Shown: positions 14,945 to 23,712 of the stretch, piece after piece
Position numbering within the stretch: position 1 is the first letter of the stretch
Layout of the letters: each line of letters opens with the position of its first letter
Origin: Ruminococcus sp.
GTDB taxonomy: Bacteria; Bacillota; Clostridia; Oscillospirales; Ruminococcaceae
NCBI GenBank assembly: GCA_017519415.1
Contig: JAFWSI010000048.1
Coordinates: 1-38,234 of the forward strand
Length of the DNA stretch: 38,234 bases
Reading direction: 5' to 3'
Notes under the pieces: generated by a model
Databases searched by the model: none
The model's input: only the letters and a program-made list of their open reading frames with translations
Told to the model about the DNA's origin: nothing
Program-made: the position numbers and the translations under genes

Positions 14945-17176
14945 ATGAAAGCAGAAAAGCTCAGAAAAGCAGGCGCTGCTGTTATGTCGGCGGCACTGCT
15001 GATGAACAGCTCCGTTTACAGTACGGCTGTGGTCACGGCAGCCGATACTCCGCTCAGATTTGAGTTTGAGGACGCCGAGATAACCGGCGATGTTACCGTT
15101 ATCGAGGACAAGAGCGCCAGCGGCGGCTCCGCGCTCAAAATGACGGACAGCGGCACCATTACCCTCAGTGTTGACGTTGAGACAGGAGGCCCCTACAGGC
15201 TGACCTTCTACGCTTTCGGAATAGGCACTGACAAGCAGCAGAATCTCAGCGTGAACGGCTCCTCACAGGGAGCCATAGGCATTCCCAAGAGCGACGAATA
15301 CCAGGCGGTGGAGCTTACGGCGATACCCCTGAAGGCAGGTAAAAACTCCATAGTTATCGAGAAGTCATGGGGCTGGTCACAGTTCGATTACCTCACCGCA
15401 GAGCTGATGGAGAGCGCAAAAATAGAGGCAAAGCAGGTGACTCCCTGCGATCAGCTGGCAACAGTTGAGACACAAAGCCTCATGGCATATCTCTCGGAAG
15501 TATATGGAAATTATATAATCTCCGGTCAGCAGGAGATATACAGCGGCGGGCCTCACGGACTTGAGACCGAATTCGAGTACCTCAAGGATACAACAGGCCA
15601 TTATCCTGCTATAAGAGGCTTTGATTACGGTAATTTCTGCTGTCCTCTGTACGGCAGCGACGACGGCTCCACCGACCGTATCATAGACTGGGTCAAGAAC
15701 AAGGGCGGCATCGCCACCGCCTCGTATCATATCAATGTTCCCAGGGATTTCGCAGGCTATACAATAGGCACGAGAATGGACTGGGGACTTTCCACCTATA
15801 CCGCTAAGGAGACCGATTTCTCGCCCTCAAAGGCGGCAACTCCGGGTACAAAGGAGAACGAATACTACCTTTCAACGCTGAAAACTCTTGCCAAGGAGTT
15901 CAACAAGCTTGAAGCCGAGGGCATACCCGTTATCTGGAGACCTCTCCATGAGGCTGAAGGCGGCGGCGGTGAAGAGGGCTCATGGTTCTGGTGGGGCAGA
16001 GAAGGCTCCGCAGCATATAAGAAGCTCTGGATATACACCTATGAGACGCTGACCAACGAGCTCAACTGCCACAACCTTATATGGGAGTGGAACAGCTATA
16101 ACTTCTCAACCTCAAAGGACTGGTATCCCGGCGACGCCTATGTAGATATAATCGGCTACGATAAGTACAGCTGTACAGACTGGACAACGGGAAGTGCAAG
16201 GAACTATCACAACGACAGTCCCTTCTCGTCCACCTTCTACGGTATCATGGAAAAGTATGACAGCGCGAAGATGATCGCAATGGCTGAGAACGACTGCTTC
16301 TCCACACCCGATAAATTACAGGAGGAGAAGGCAGGCTGGCTCTACTTCTGCACATGGTACGACGGCGGTTCGGACAATAACAACTATGTTTCCAATCCCA
16401 CCTTCAATACGAAGGAGGATACCATAGCTATGTATCAGAGCGATTACTGCATAACCCTTGACGAGCTCCCGAAGGATCTCTACAGCAAGAGCGGTATCAC
16501 TCCTCCCGATCCTTCAAAGACGACTACCTCCACTACAACTGCCACAACGACGGCAGATCCCAACGCTACCACAACTACAACAGCATACAGCTTCAAGATA
16601 CAGAAGAAGTCCGTAACTATCCCCGAAAGACCTGCGCTGGCAGTGGGACAGGAAATGATGATAGAGCTCACGGGAGCTCCGAATGCTTCCATAGGCGGAG
16701 CTGTAGGCTACGGCACAAGCGCCGACGACTGGGTGAACGTTGAGTGGAGCGGCAATGCGGACAAGGACGGAAAGCTCTCCGTACACGTTGACCTCAGGGA
16801 TATGCCCGATTCCTTCAGGACCTGCGAGGTACAGGTATGGTGGTCCAACGTATGGGACGCAGCTTCCGAAAAGCCCATAGATCAGCCCTATTCCATAGAC
16901 AGCTGCGACTTCCGTTATTTAATGGGCGGCGCACTGGAGCAGCTTTGGGGCGACGCCAACTGCGACAAAACAGTTGACATGGCGGACGCAGTGCTTATCA
17001 TGCAGTCCATTTCCAATCCCAACAAGTACGGACTGAAGGGCTCTGACAAGAACCACATCACCTCACAGGGACAGATGCAGGCAGACGTTGACGGATACCC
17101 CAACGGTGTGACCTCGGCCGACGCTGCACGCATACAGCAGTACCTTCTCGGCAAGATAGATTCCCTTGCACCGTGA
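14945..17176 (+). CDS. Secreted dockerin-bearing GH26 beta-mannanase
   Basis: This 743-aa modular enzyme has a signal peptide (about 1-33), a CBM35-like carbohydrate-binding module (about 36-155), a GH26 catalytic domain (about 172-510), a Thr-rich linker (about 519-547), an unassigned beta-sandwich-like module (about 549-660) and a C-terminal dockerin (about 667-740). The acid/base is E336 in WRPLHE and the nucleophile E448 in AMAEND. The dockerin has two calcium repeats, DANCDKTVDMADAVLI and DVDGYPNGVTSADAARI. It should cut beta-1,4-mannan as part of a cellulosome-like complex or bound to the cell surface. Its mannose products could enter the manA/glk pathway at 28.8-30.7 kb. Mannan is the usual but not the only GH26 substrate. 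Confidence 0.93.
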   Translation: MKAEKLRKAGAAVMSAALLMNSSVYSTAVVTAADTPLRFEFEDAEITGDVTVIEDKSASGGSALKMTDSGTITLSVDVETGGPYRLTFYAFGIGTDKQQNLSVNGSSQGAIGIPKSDEYQAVELTAIPLKAGKNSIVIEKSWGWSQFDYLTAELMESAKIEAKQVTPCDQLATVETQSLMAYLSEVYGNYIISGQQEIYSGGPHGLETEFEYLKDTTGHYPAIRGFDYGNFCCPLYGSDDGSTDRIIDWVKNKGGIATASYHINVPRDFAGYTIGTRMDWGLSTYTAKETDFSPSKAATPGTKENEYYLSTLKTLAKEFNKLEAEGIPVIWRPLHEAEGGGGEEGSWFWWGREGSAAYKKLWIYTYETLTNELNCHNLIWEWNSYNFSTSKDWYPGDAYVDIIGYDKYSCTDWTTGSARNYHNDSPFSSTFYGIMEKYDSAKMIAMAENDCFSTPDKLQEEKAGWLYFCTWYDGGSDNNNYVSNPTFNTKEDTIAMYQSDYCITLDELPKDLYSKSGITPPDPSKTTTSTTTATTTADPNATTTTTAYSFKIQKKSVTIPERPALAVGQEMMIELTGAPNASIGGAVGYGTSADDWVNVEWSGNADKDGKLSVHVDLRDMPDSFRTCEVQVWWSNVWDAASEKPIDQPYSIDSCDFRYLMGGALEQLWGDANCDKTVDMADAVLIMQSISNPNKYGLKGSDKNHITSQGQMQADVDGYPNGVTSADAARIQQYLLGKIDSLAP

Positions 17177-17190
17177 AAGCAAATATAAAC

Positions 17191-17229
17191 AAAACAGGCA
17201 TAAAGGTGATCCCTTTATGCCTGTTTTTA
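17191..17229. terminator. Bidirectional terminator between mannanase and kinase-like genes
   Basis: A 16-bp stem (17191-17206 with 17212-17227, core ACAGGCATAAAGG) has a 5-nt loop, T residues on the plus side and A residues on the other. It serves both convergent genes. Confidence 0.9.
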
Positions 17230-17826
17230 TTATTCCTCTGATATCCTTGCCTTGACGTATTCCTCAAGCAGGTCTATGGTCCTGCTGATACCAAGGCGGG
17301 AGCTGTTTATGCTGAGGTCGTAAAGTCTTGAATCGCCCCAGTGTCCCTCACAGTGATAGTTGTGGTAGCGCTTTCTCTTGCGGTCCTTCTTGTCGATAAA
17401 GGCCTTTGCCTTATCCTCGGGAAGATCGTACACCTCCATGACACGCCTGATCTTCTTCTCTCTGTCGCCCAGAATGAAAAGGGAGATAAGACACTTGAAA
17501 TCGCGGAGCTTTGTCTCCGAGCAGCGTCCCACGACCACGAAGGATTCGCCGCTGAGCGCCTTTTCTCTGAGGAAGCTGAACTGCATTTCAGCGATATTGT
17601 CCTCAATTGAATTGCTGAAGCCGTTTACTCTGCGGGAGAGAAGGTGGTTCTTTGGCTTTTCGTTGTACTTCTCGATCTCCTCGGGAGTAAGGCCGGTCTT
17701 GTTGGCGATGGCTGTGATGAGGTGACGGTCGTAGATCGGGATATTGAAGCGTTTTGCGAGCTCCTCGGCAATAACACGTCCGCCGCTGCCGAATTCACGT
17801 CCTACCGAGATTATGTACTGTGACAT
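17230..17826 (-). CDS. Cytidylate-kinase-like protein
   Basis: This 198-aa protein starts with a nucleotide-binding loop, SVGREFGSGGRVIAEELAKR, typical of the cytidylate kinase-like family (Cytidylate_kin2), followed by IYDRHLI and Arg-rich lid sequences (KKDRKRKRY). Members are common in Clostridia and are distinct from the true CMP kinase, Cmk; their substrate is not firmly known. AGGAGGA precedes the ATG. It begins 37 nt after the end of the permease gene upstream on the same strand and may be co-transcribed. Confidence 0.87.
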   Translation of the reverse strand: MSQYIISVGREFGSGGRVIAEELAKRFNIPIYDRHLITAIANKTGLTPEEIEKYNEKPKNHLLSRRVNGFSNSIEDNIAEMQFSFLREKALSGESFVVVGRCSETKLRDFKCLISLFILGDREKKIRRVMEVYDLPEDKAKAFIDKKDRKRKRYHNYHCEGHWGDSRLYDLSINSSRLGISRTIDLLEEYVKARISEE

Positions 17827-17863
17827 AGATGATTCCTCCTTTTTGTTAATATCCTCTTTTTTA

Positions 17864-19216
17864 TCATAAGTATCTTACGAACAGATATACCGTTGAGATC
17901 GCGAGCACTATAACAGTTGCGGGAGCAAGCTTTTTGCAGTATCTGCCCCAGCCTATGGGGTAGCCGTTCTTCTGTGCAACCGATGTGCCGACTACGTTTG
18001 CCGACGCGCCTATGGGAGTAGCGCTGCCGCCGATGTCTGTGCCTATGGAGAGGGACCATGCGAGAGTTGATATGGGAACACCCGAGCTCTCTGCAAGGCT
18101 CTGGATAACGGGCACCATTGTTGCCGCGAAGGGAATATTGTCCACGAAGGCACTGGCGATAGCCGATACCCAGAGGATTATCGCTATCATGAGCCTTACG
18201 TCGCCGCCGCTTATATCGCCTATGAAGTTGGCTATGAGCTTGAGTATGCCTGTCTCCTCAAGTCCGCTTACCACCACGAAAAGTCCGATGAAGAAGAGGA
18301 GTGTCTTGTAATCCACCTTTTTGAGGAGCTCCTTTGCGTGTCTGCCGAAAGCTATAAGGGTAACTGCTGCGATAAATAGACCTATGGAAGCGACTGTGAG
18401 ATGAGTTGTTGCGTGAGTTACGAGAAGCAGAACTGCAAGACCGAAGATCACACTGCTGATGACAAAGTCCTTTTTATTGGTTATAGCCTCCGAGGGCTTG
18501 GGGAACTTGCTGAGATCCACGGGCTCATGTTTCCCGCCTGAGATCTCCTTGCGGAATGCAAAATAGAGGAAGATCATTGAGATAACAAGACAGATTGCTG
18601 CACATAAGCCTGTATTTGTGAGAAAATCGAAGAAGGAGAAGCCGAGGGAGGTTCCCACGATGATATTCGGAGGATCTCCGCACATAGTAGCCGATCCGCC
18701 GAGGTTGGCGCAGAATATCTCGGAAAGTATCATGGGAACGGGATTGAATCTGAGAAGTGTGGCAAGCTCTATGGTTACAGCCGCGAGGAACATTATTACC
18801 GTGATGCTGTCGATGAACATGGAGAGAACTGCCGACATGAGCATAAAGGTAATGAAAATGGGTACTGTCCTGCATTTTACAAGATATGCTATCTTCATGC
18901 ACAGCCACCGGAAGAAACCCGCCTTGGCCATGCCCTCGACCATTACCATCATGCCGGCAATGAAGATAATAGTCGCCCAGTTTATGCCCTTGCTCTCGCT
19001 CTCGGTGACCTGATACCAGAAATCCTTTGTAAAGAACTGCTTTACTGCGAGGGTGTCCGTTATTGCATTGCCGCTGTGCATACAGATACCGAACACAACA
19101 AGAAGCGTGAGGGCTCCGCTGCCGAGAGTTACATAATGCCTTTCTATCTTATCGAGAACGATCATTACGAACATTCCCACGAATATGATTATTGCAAAGA
19201 TCTGTGCTGCTGTCAT
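17864..19216 (-). CDS. Ion-transporter superfamily permease (ArsB/NhaD/SLC13-like)
   Basis: This 450-aa membrane protein has eleven or twelve helices and the superfamily's paired hairpin signatures: a GGSATMCGDPPNIIVGT segment in the first half and a SASANVVGTS-type segment (IGASANVVGTSVA) near the end. It also has an Asp/Asn-containing helix, FVDNIPFAATMVPVI. Relatives move arsenite, Na+ in exchange for H+, or dicarboxylates. No arsenic genes are near, so the substrate stays open. AGGAGGTTTTT... (Shine-Dalgarno GGAGG) precedes the ATG. Confidence 0.85.
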   Translation of the reverse strand: MTAAQIFAIIIFVGMFVMIVLDKIERHYVTLGSGALTLLVVFGICMHSGNAITDTLAVKQFFTKDFWYQVTESESKGINWATIIFIAGMMVMVEGMAKAGFFRWLCMKIAYLVKCRTVPIFITFMLMSAVLSMFIDSITVIMFLAAVTIELATLLRFNPVPMILSEIFCANLGGSATMCGDPPNIIVGTSLGFSFFDFLTNTGLCAAICLVISMIFLYFAFRKEISGGKHEPVDLSKFPKPSEAITNKKDFVISSVIFGLAVLLLVTHATTHLTVASIGLFIAAVTLIAFGRHAKELLKKVDYKTLLFFIGLFVVVSGLEETGILKLIANFIGDISGGDVRLMIAIILWVSAIASAFVDNIPFAATMVPVIQSLAESSGVPISTLAWSLSIGTDIGGSATPIGASANVVGTSVAQKNGYPIGWGRYCKKLAPATVIVLAISTVYLFVRYL

Positions 19217-19230
19217 AAAAACCTCCAGAA

Positions 19231-19274
19231 TGCGGCACCTGCCGCAGAATAAGCTTGCTGCGGCTTTGCCGCAG
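19231..19274 (-). promoter_or_regulatory. Paired GC hairpins in the permease leader
   Basis: Two hairpins share the same core: TGCGGC/GCCGCA (19231-19246) and CTGCGGC-TTT-GCCGCAG (19258-19274). The first lies about 5 nt upstream of the Shine-Dalgarno (ACCTCC on plus, 19221-19226). Because the arms match each other, alternative pairings are possible. Confidence 0.5.
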
Positions 19275-19309
19275 TCTGACGCCCTGAGGCGGTCATTTGA
19301 TCCTCACGA

Positions 19310-19338
19310 ATTATAGCACAATTAATGACCTAATTCAA
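19310..19338 (-). promoter_or_regulatory. Promoter of the permease/kinase-like gene pair
   Basis: On the minus strand TTGAAT (19333-19338), a 17-bp spacer and TATAAT (19310-19315). It gives a leader of about 85 nt containing the two hairpins. The stretch 19339-19436 to the divergent promoter is AT-rich with no other assigned feature. Confidence 0.8.
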
Positions 19339-19436
19339 GGCATTTTTTGTTTTTTTTAAAGCCATAAAAAAATTTGGGAAAGCTGCGGGTATTTGTCAAA
19401 TAAAACGATATTTTTTGTTAAGACTGTCGATAGGTA

Positions 19437-19465
19437 TTGCAATGAGGAGGAAAGTGTGGTATAAT
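19437..19465 (+). promoter_or_regulatory. Promoter of the Na+/Ca2+ exchanger operon
   Basis: TTGCAA (19437-19442), a 17-bp spacer and TATAAT (19460-19465). The leader of about 70 nt has a hairpin, GGAGTTC-ATAG-GAACTCC (19499-19516). No known riboswitch could be assigned. Confidence 0.78.
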
Positions 19466-19541
19466 AATATATGAAATATGTAGCTTAGGAACTTGTAAGG
19501 AGTTCATAGGAACTCCGGTTGAAAGGTCGGAAGAAAGAAAA

Positions 19542-20480
19542 ATGCTGAAATATTTTCTGCTTATAGCGGGATTTGTCCTGCTCATAAAGGGAGCGGACTT
19601 TTTTGTTGACGGCAGCTCTGCCGTGGCCAAAAGGCTGAAGGTGCCCTCGCTTATCATAGGCATGACCATCGTTGCAATGGGGACAAGCCTTCCCGAGACC
19701 TCGGTGAGTGTCAGCGCCTCGGTGCTGGGCAAGAACGATCTTGCCATAAGCAATGCCGTGGGCTCGAATATCTTCAACCTCATGGTGGTCTGCGGAGTGT
19801 GTGCAGTGCTTTGTCCTATGGCGGTGGGAAAGGAGACCATTAAAAAGGATCTGCCCTTTTCAATGCTGGCTGCGGGAGTTCTTCTCGTGCTGGGAGCCTT
19901 TACGGGGACGGTGATGCGCTGGGGCGGAGCGGTGCTCCTTGCACTGTTTGCCTTTTTCCTTTATATGATGATAAGTTCTGCAAAGAAAGCCCGTGAGGCC
20001 GGAACTGCGGACAGCGGTGATGAATATAAGATAATGCCCGTATGGAAGTGTCTGCTCTGTATCATAGGCGGAGGAGCCGCTATAGCTGCCGGCGGAAAAA
20101 TGGTAGTAGAGGGTGCGTCGGATATTGCCCGGGCCTTCGGTATGTCGGACAACCTCATAGGAATGACGATAGTAGCCCTCGGAACCAGCCTTCCCGAACT
20201 TGTGACGTCCATAGTCGCCGCAAGAAAGGGCGAGGTGGATATGGCTCTCGGAAACGTTGTGGGCTCAAATATATTCAATATACTTTTCGTACTCGGTATA
20301 GCTGCGGTAATATCGCCGATCGGCTTTACTGCGATAAATGCAACAGATACTGTCGTGCTGATAGCCATGAGCCTTATGGTGCTCATGCTATGTGTGCCCA
20401 AAAATAAAATGCTCCGCTGGCACGGAGCGCTCATGCTGGCTGTATATGCCGGCTACACAGCGTATATTTTTGTAAGATAA
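19542..20480 (+). CDS. Calcium/sodium antiporter (CaCA family, YrbG-like)
   Basis: This 312-aa protein has about ten membrane helices and two inverted alpha repeats. Each holds the ion-binding signature: GMTIVAMGTSLPETS with NAVGSNIFNLM in the first half and GMTIVALGTSLPELVTS with NVVGSNIFNIL in the second. The acidic Glu in each repeat coordinates Ca2+. It would expel Ca2+ in exchange for Na+ or H+. Length is normal for the bacterial YrbG branch. It ends 15 nt before the first zinc-ribbon gene and probably shares its transcript. Confidence 0.93.
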   Translation: MLKYFLLIAGFVLLIKGADFFVDGSSAVAKRLKVPSLIIGMTIVAMGTSLPETSVSVSASVLGKNDLAISNAVGSNIFNLMVVCGVCAVLCPMAVGKETIKKDLPFSMLAAGVLLVLGAFTGTVMRWGGAVLLALFAFFLYMMISSAKKAREAGTADSGDEYKIMPVWKCLLCIIGGGAAIAAGGKMVVEGASDIARAFGMSDNLIGMTIVALGTSLPELVTSIVAARKGEVDMALGNVVGSNIFNILFVLGIAAVISPIGFTAINATDTVVLIAMSLMVLMLCVPKNKMLRWHGALMLAVYAGYTAYIFVR

Positions 20481-20495
20481 AGGGGAGATGCGTAT

Positions 20496-20843
20496 ATGTA
20501 TTGCATCAACTGCGGCATGAATATAGACGACAGGGAAGAAAGATGTCCTTTCTGTGCGACCCCGACTCCGAACTTCAACGGCATGAATCTGAGAGGACAG
20601 TATCCGCCGCCTTATTTTGATCCGAATTTACCGCCGTATCCGTACTTTTTCCGCGATCCCGCAAACGAACCCGCTGAGCCGGGGCTGATAGTCCTTTCTG
20701 TGCTGATACCGCTTGCCGGACTGATAATAGGCTGCGTTAGTCTCGGAAAGGGTGAAAAGAGAGCTGGCGGGGCTATCTGCTGTCTGTGGGTATCAGCTTT
20801 GCAGCAAGGTTGTTTCTTGTATTTGCCTATGTATTTATGCTGA
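20496..20843 (+). CDS. Zinc-ribbon membrane protein, apparently frameshifted near its C-terminus
   Basis: The reading frame gives 115 aa: a zinc ribbon (CINCGMNI...CPFCATP, residues 3-23), a Pro/Tyr/Asn-rich linker (about 28-62) and one membrane helix (about 66-84). The last 20 residues are Cys-rich and unlike the paralogue. Reading on from about 20771 in the +2 frame gives GYLL then SVGISFAARLFLVFAYV and a stop at 20858-20860, a normal second helix that aligns with the paralogue. One G lost from the G run at 20769-20772 would explain this. The intact gene would then end at 20860, just before the next Shine-Dalgarno. GGGGAGA precedes the ATG. Confidence 0.8.
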   Translation: MYCINCGMNIDDREERCPFCATPTPNFNGMNLRGQYPPPYFDPNLPPYPYFFRDPANEPAEPGLIVLSVLIPLAGLIIGCVSLGKGEKRAGGAICCLWVSALQQGCFLYLPMYLC

Positions 20844-20875
20844 GTTTTATCAGATTATGAAAAGGAGGATGATTT

Positions 20876-21244
20876 ATGACCTGTCCACATTGCGGCGCTT
20901 CCGTGCATGAAAGCGTACAGAGATGTCCTTACTGCGATTCCTTTCTCGAGCCCGAGATGAAGCCTGAAAGCAGTTCTCAGAATCCGAATACGCAGAGGCA
21001 GGAACAGCTGAGAAGAACTTTCCGTATGAACGGTCCCGACGAGCCACAGGCTATGTTTATCGTGCTGGCACTTCTTATACCGATTTTCGGCTTCATTATC
21101 GGAGCGATACACATGTCGGGCGGCAAGCCCAAGTGCGGAAAGACCTATATCATTCTCAGTGCAGTATCCTTTGTGGTGTTCTTCTGCGGATCAAGTATGC
21201 TGCCATTTCTCCTGTCGGTCTTCTCGTTTTCAAAAATGTCATAA
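20876..21244 (+). CDS. Zinc-ribbon membrane protein with two TM helices
   Basis: This 122-aa paralogue of the preceding gene has a zinc ribbon, CPHCGASV...CPYCDSF (residues 3-22), a polar Ser/Gln/Arg linker, and two membrane helices (about residues 60-80 and 92-115) joined by a Gly/Lys loop (SGGKPKCGK). AAGGAGGAT precedes the ATG. Small zinc-ribbon plus TM proteins of this kind are common in Clostridia and have no assigned role. Linkage to the Ca2+ exchanger may be only co-transcription. Confidence 0.85.
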   Translation: MTCPHCGASVHESVQRCPYCDSFLEPEMKPESSSQNPNTQRQEQLRRTFRMNGPDEPQAMFIVLALLIPIFGFIIGAIHMSGGKPKCGKTYIILSAVSFVVFFCGSSMLPFLLSVFSFSKMS

Positions 21245-21248
21245 AAAT

Positions 21249-21286
21249 AAATCTCCCGCGGAGGTATCATCGCGGGAGATTTTTAT
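21249..21286. terminator. Bidirectional terminator
   Basis: A 12-bp stem, AAATCTCCCGCG (21249-21260) with CGCGGGAGATTT (21271-21282), and T run. It lies between the convergent zinc-ribbon and beta-propeller genes. Confidence 0.9.
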
Positions 21287-21292
21287 ATATTG

Positions 21293-23710
21293 TCAGAACT
21301 TCAGCTCGTCTGTTATATCGAGAGTATCAATATCTGCTGCCACAAATTTCTTGTCGGAAAGGACGTATACATAGTTTCCTATATATAGTGCACGGTCAAA
21401 GTAGGAGTTATCGAAGCGGTACTCGCTGCTGTCGTTCAGAACATTGGTTATATCGCCCCTGAGTACGAATTCGCCGTTATCATAGCTGAAGAATACGTAC
21501 TGTGACTGTTCTTTGTATGTTGCGTATTTGCCGTTGTCCGAGAAGGAATTGCTGCTGTACTGTATGGGTACTCCGATGAGGTTCTTTTCGGGAGCTATGA
21601 GCAGGGCTTTCCTTTCGTATACAGCAAATGAGCTGTACCATTCCTCTGTCCAGCCCTCTGCCTCAGGGTCGTATAAATAATTGCTTTCGGGATTGTTCCA
21701 TGTATATACGGCTTCTGCTTTCAGATTGTTCGGATCGGAGTTGTCGAACATTGTCATTCTTATTCCTGTTATCCTGCCGTTTTCGTCTGCGTCCTGACCG
21801 AAGCCGAAGAGGAGCCCGTCGCCCCATTTCTGCATATAGGTGCTGAAGCCGTTTATCTTGAATTCGTCAAGAACAGCCGGTTCGGCAGGGTTGCTGAGGT
21901 CGACAGCATACAGAGGATCTGTCTGGCGGAAGGTAACGATATAAGCCATATCGCCGCTGAAGCTTGCGGATTTGAGCATCTCGCCCTCGCCGAGTCCTTC
22001 TGCGCAGCCCACCATATTCAGATCCATGTCGAGAACGTAAACGCGGGTGTCCTGACCTACGAACTCGTAGGTGTAGTAGCCGTCCTCACCTGTGAGAGTA
22101 TCCCAGATGCCTTCAAAGAAGCCCTCGTCGTCCGAGTATCTGTGGAAGGTCTCCTTTGTCTCTGTATAGGTAGCGGCAACACGGAAGTAACCGTTGTATT
22201 CGCTCATGGAGAACTGATCCTTTACGGTTCCGTTTATGGTACAGCCTGCCTGAGGGATTATGTCTCCGCCTTTTATGGAAATGCGGGTTATGTCGGTGGT
22301 GTTGCCTGTGTCGGATGAAGCTGTATAGAGGTTGTCTGCCGAGCAGTATATGCTGCCTGCATAGCCTGCAAGTGTCTTTACGTCGTGAGCCTCGGGAGCG
22401 TCCTTGTCGTTGAGGTCTATACTGCCGATAACGGTATAAGACAGCCATCTTGTGGAGCCGAATCCGCCCTCGGGAAGGAGTATATCCTCGGGAGCCACAA
22501 TATCATAGCTCTCGGCAAAGCCGCAGGAGGCGATAAAGCCCTTAAGATCCTTTTTGTCTTCCAGCTCGGAGAAGCTCCGCGTTGAATAAGCCGATGTGAG
22601 GAACATATACCCGTCGGGGGTTATCCTTACGTCGCTGTAGGAGCCGTCCTGATAGTATACGTCTATCAGCTCGGGCTCGTCGCCTGTGGTATAGAATGCT
22701 GCGAAGGTGGTATGATCAATACCGTTGTTGTTTATGCCGATGACAGCTATCATATCGTTGTAGATATACATATCGTCTATGTAGCTTCCGACGAATTCCT
22801 CTGCTTTGTCAACGTCGCATTTTATATCCACGGCGGTACAGCCTGTGAACTTGCCGTCCTTTACGTCTGCAACGCGGAGAACGGGCGATGAAGAGCTGTT
22901 ATTATTCATGGGATTGCATACATAATAGATATGCTTTCCGTCTGTCTTGACAATATCTGCCTCCAGCACGTCCTGTTCCTGATAATAGGTATCGGAGTGC
23001 TCGGGGTCTGCCTCGGTGGTGGTAACGTCAGAGGTAGTTGTTACGGATGCCGTTGTGACTGTTGTTGCGGTAACGGTAGTGGTCGTAGTGACAAGCTCCG
23101 TTGAGGAAGTGGTAACATCTGCGGAGGTTCCTGTGGTGACTGTGGTGACAGCTGCGGGATTGGTAGTGGTTACGCGGTCTATTATCGGTATCTCGTTGGA
23201 GGAACCGCTTCCGCCGAAACCGCCCTCGTCGCCGTTCATGCTCAGATCATCAGACTCCACTGCCGCTTCGTATACAACATCCTCTTCATCAGCTATGGCA
23301 TATTTTCTGCGGTTCTTGCTGTATTCCTTTTCAGCCTTTTTAGCAGCGTCCTTAAAGAGCATATATACCTCGTCATAGTCGCTGGCGCCGCTCATATAGC
23401 TGATCTGCTTTTTGAGCTCCTTTTCCTCGGGGAGCTTTTCGCCTGCCGGGAGCTCGGGCTTTGTAGTTGTTTCTGTGCCGTTGTTCCTCAGCTCTTTATC
23501 AAACTTTCTGTTGTTCGTTGTGTATACGGCAGTTCCTCCGATGACCGCACAGGCAGCAGCTGCTGCTGTTATGCGTCCTGCCATGGATATGCCGCTTCTC
23601 TTTTTCTTCGGTGCTTCCTTGTCGAGCATTATCTTTATATTTTCCGGCCTGAGCCTGTCGGGTACAGGCGCTGAGCTCAGCTGCTCTCTGAGCTTTTCAT
23701 CGTTTTTCAT
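21293..23710 (-). CDS. Membrane-anchored beta-propeller protein, possible sigma-linked surface sensor
   Basis: The ATG at 23710 has AGGAG seven nt upstream and lies two nt after the sigma gene stop, giving 805 aa. A basic cytoplasmic N-terminus of about 42 residues is followed by one membrane helix (about 43-63), a charged region, a Thr/Val-rich linker (about 180-235) and a large extracellular beta-propeller domain opening with QDVLEADIVKTDGKHIYYV, as in the Beta_propel (secreted beta-propeller) family. The paired gene order and the inside-out layout resemble sigma/anti-sigma pairs. The short cytoplasmic segment (DEKLREQLSSAPVPDRL) would be the part that could bind sigma. That function is inferred, not shown by a known anti-sigma motif. 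Confidence 0.88.
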   Translation of the reverse strand: MKNDEKLREQLSSAPVPDRLRPENIKIMLDKEAPKKKRSGISMAGRITAAAAACAVIGGTAVYTTNNRKFDKELRNNGTETTTKPELPAGEKLPEEKELKKQISYMSGASDYDEVYMLFKDAAKKAEKEYSKNRRKYAIADEEDVVYEAAVESDDLSMNGDEGGFGGSGSSNEIPIIDRVTTTNPAAVTTVTTGTSADVTTSSTELVTTTTTVTATTVTTASVTTTSDVTTTEADPEHSDTYYQEQDVLEADIVKTDGKHIYYVCNPMNNNSSSSPVLRVADVKDGKFTGCTAVDIKCDVDKAEEFVGSYIDDMYIYNDMIAVIGINNNGIDHTTFAAFYTTGDEPELIDVYYQDGSYSDVRITPDGYMFLTSAYSTRSFSELEDKKDLKGFIASCGFAESYDIVAPEDILLPEGGFGSTRWLSYTVIGSIDLNDKDAPEAHDVKTLAGYAGSIYCSADNLYTASSDTGNTTDITRISIKGGDIIPQAGCTINGTVKDQFSMSEYNGYFRVAATYTETKETFHRYSDDEGFFEGIWDTLTGEDGYYTYEFVGQDTRVYVLDMDLNMVGCAEGLGEGEMLKSASFSGDMAYIVTFRQTDPLYAVDLSNPAEPAVLDEFKINGFSTYMQKWGDGLLFGFGQDADENGRITGIRMTMFDNSDPNNLKAEAVYTWNNPESNYLYDPEAEGWTEEWYSSFAVYERKALLIAPEKNLIGVPIQYSSNSFSDNGKYATYKEQSQYVFFSYDNGEFVLRGDITNVLNDSSEYRFDNSYFDRALYIGNYVYVLSDKKFVAADIDTLDITDELKF

Positions 23711-23712
23711 AT

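Noticed and set aside
19466-19541. Possible riboswitch before the Na+/Ca2+ exchanger
   Set aside because: Only one simple hairpin is visible in a leader of about 70 nt and I could not match it to a known ion-sensing riboswitch.
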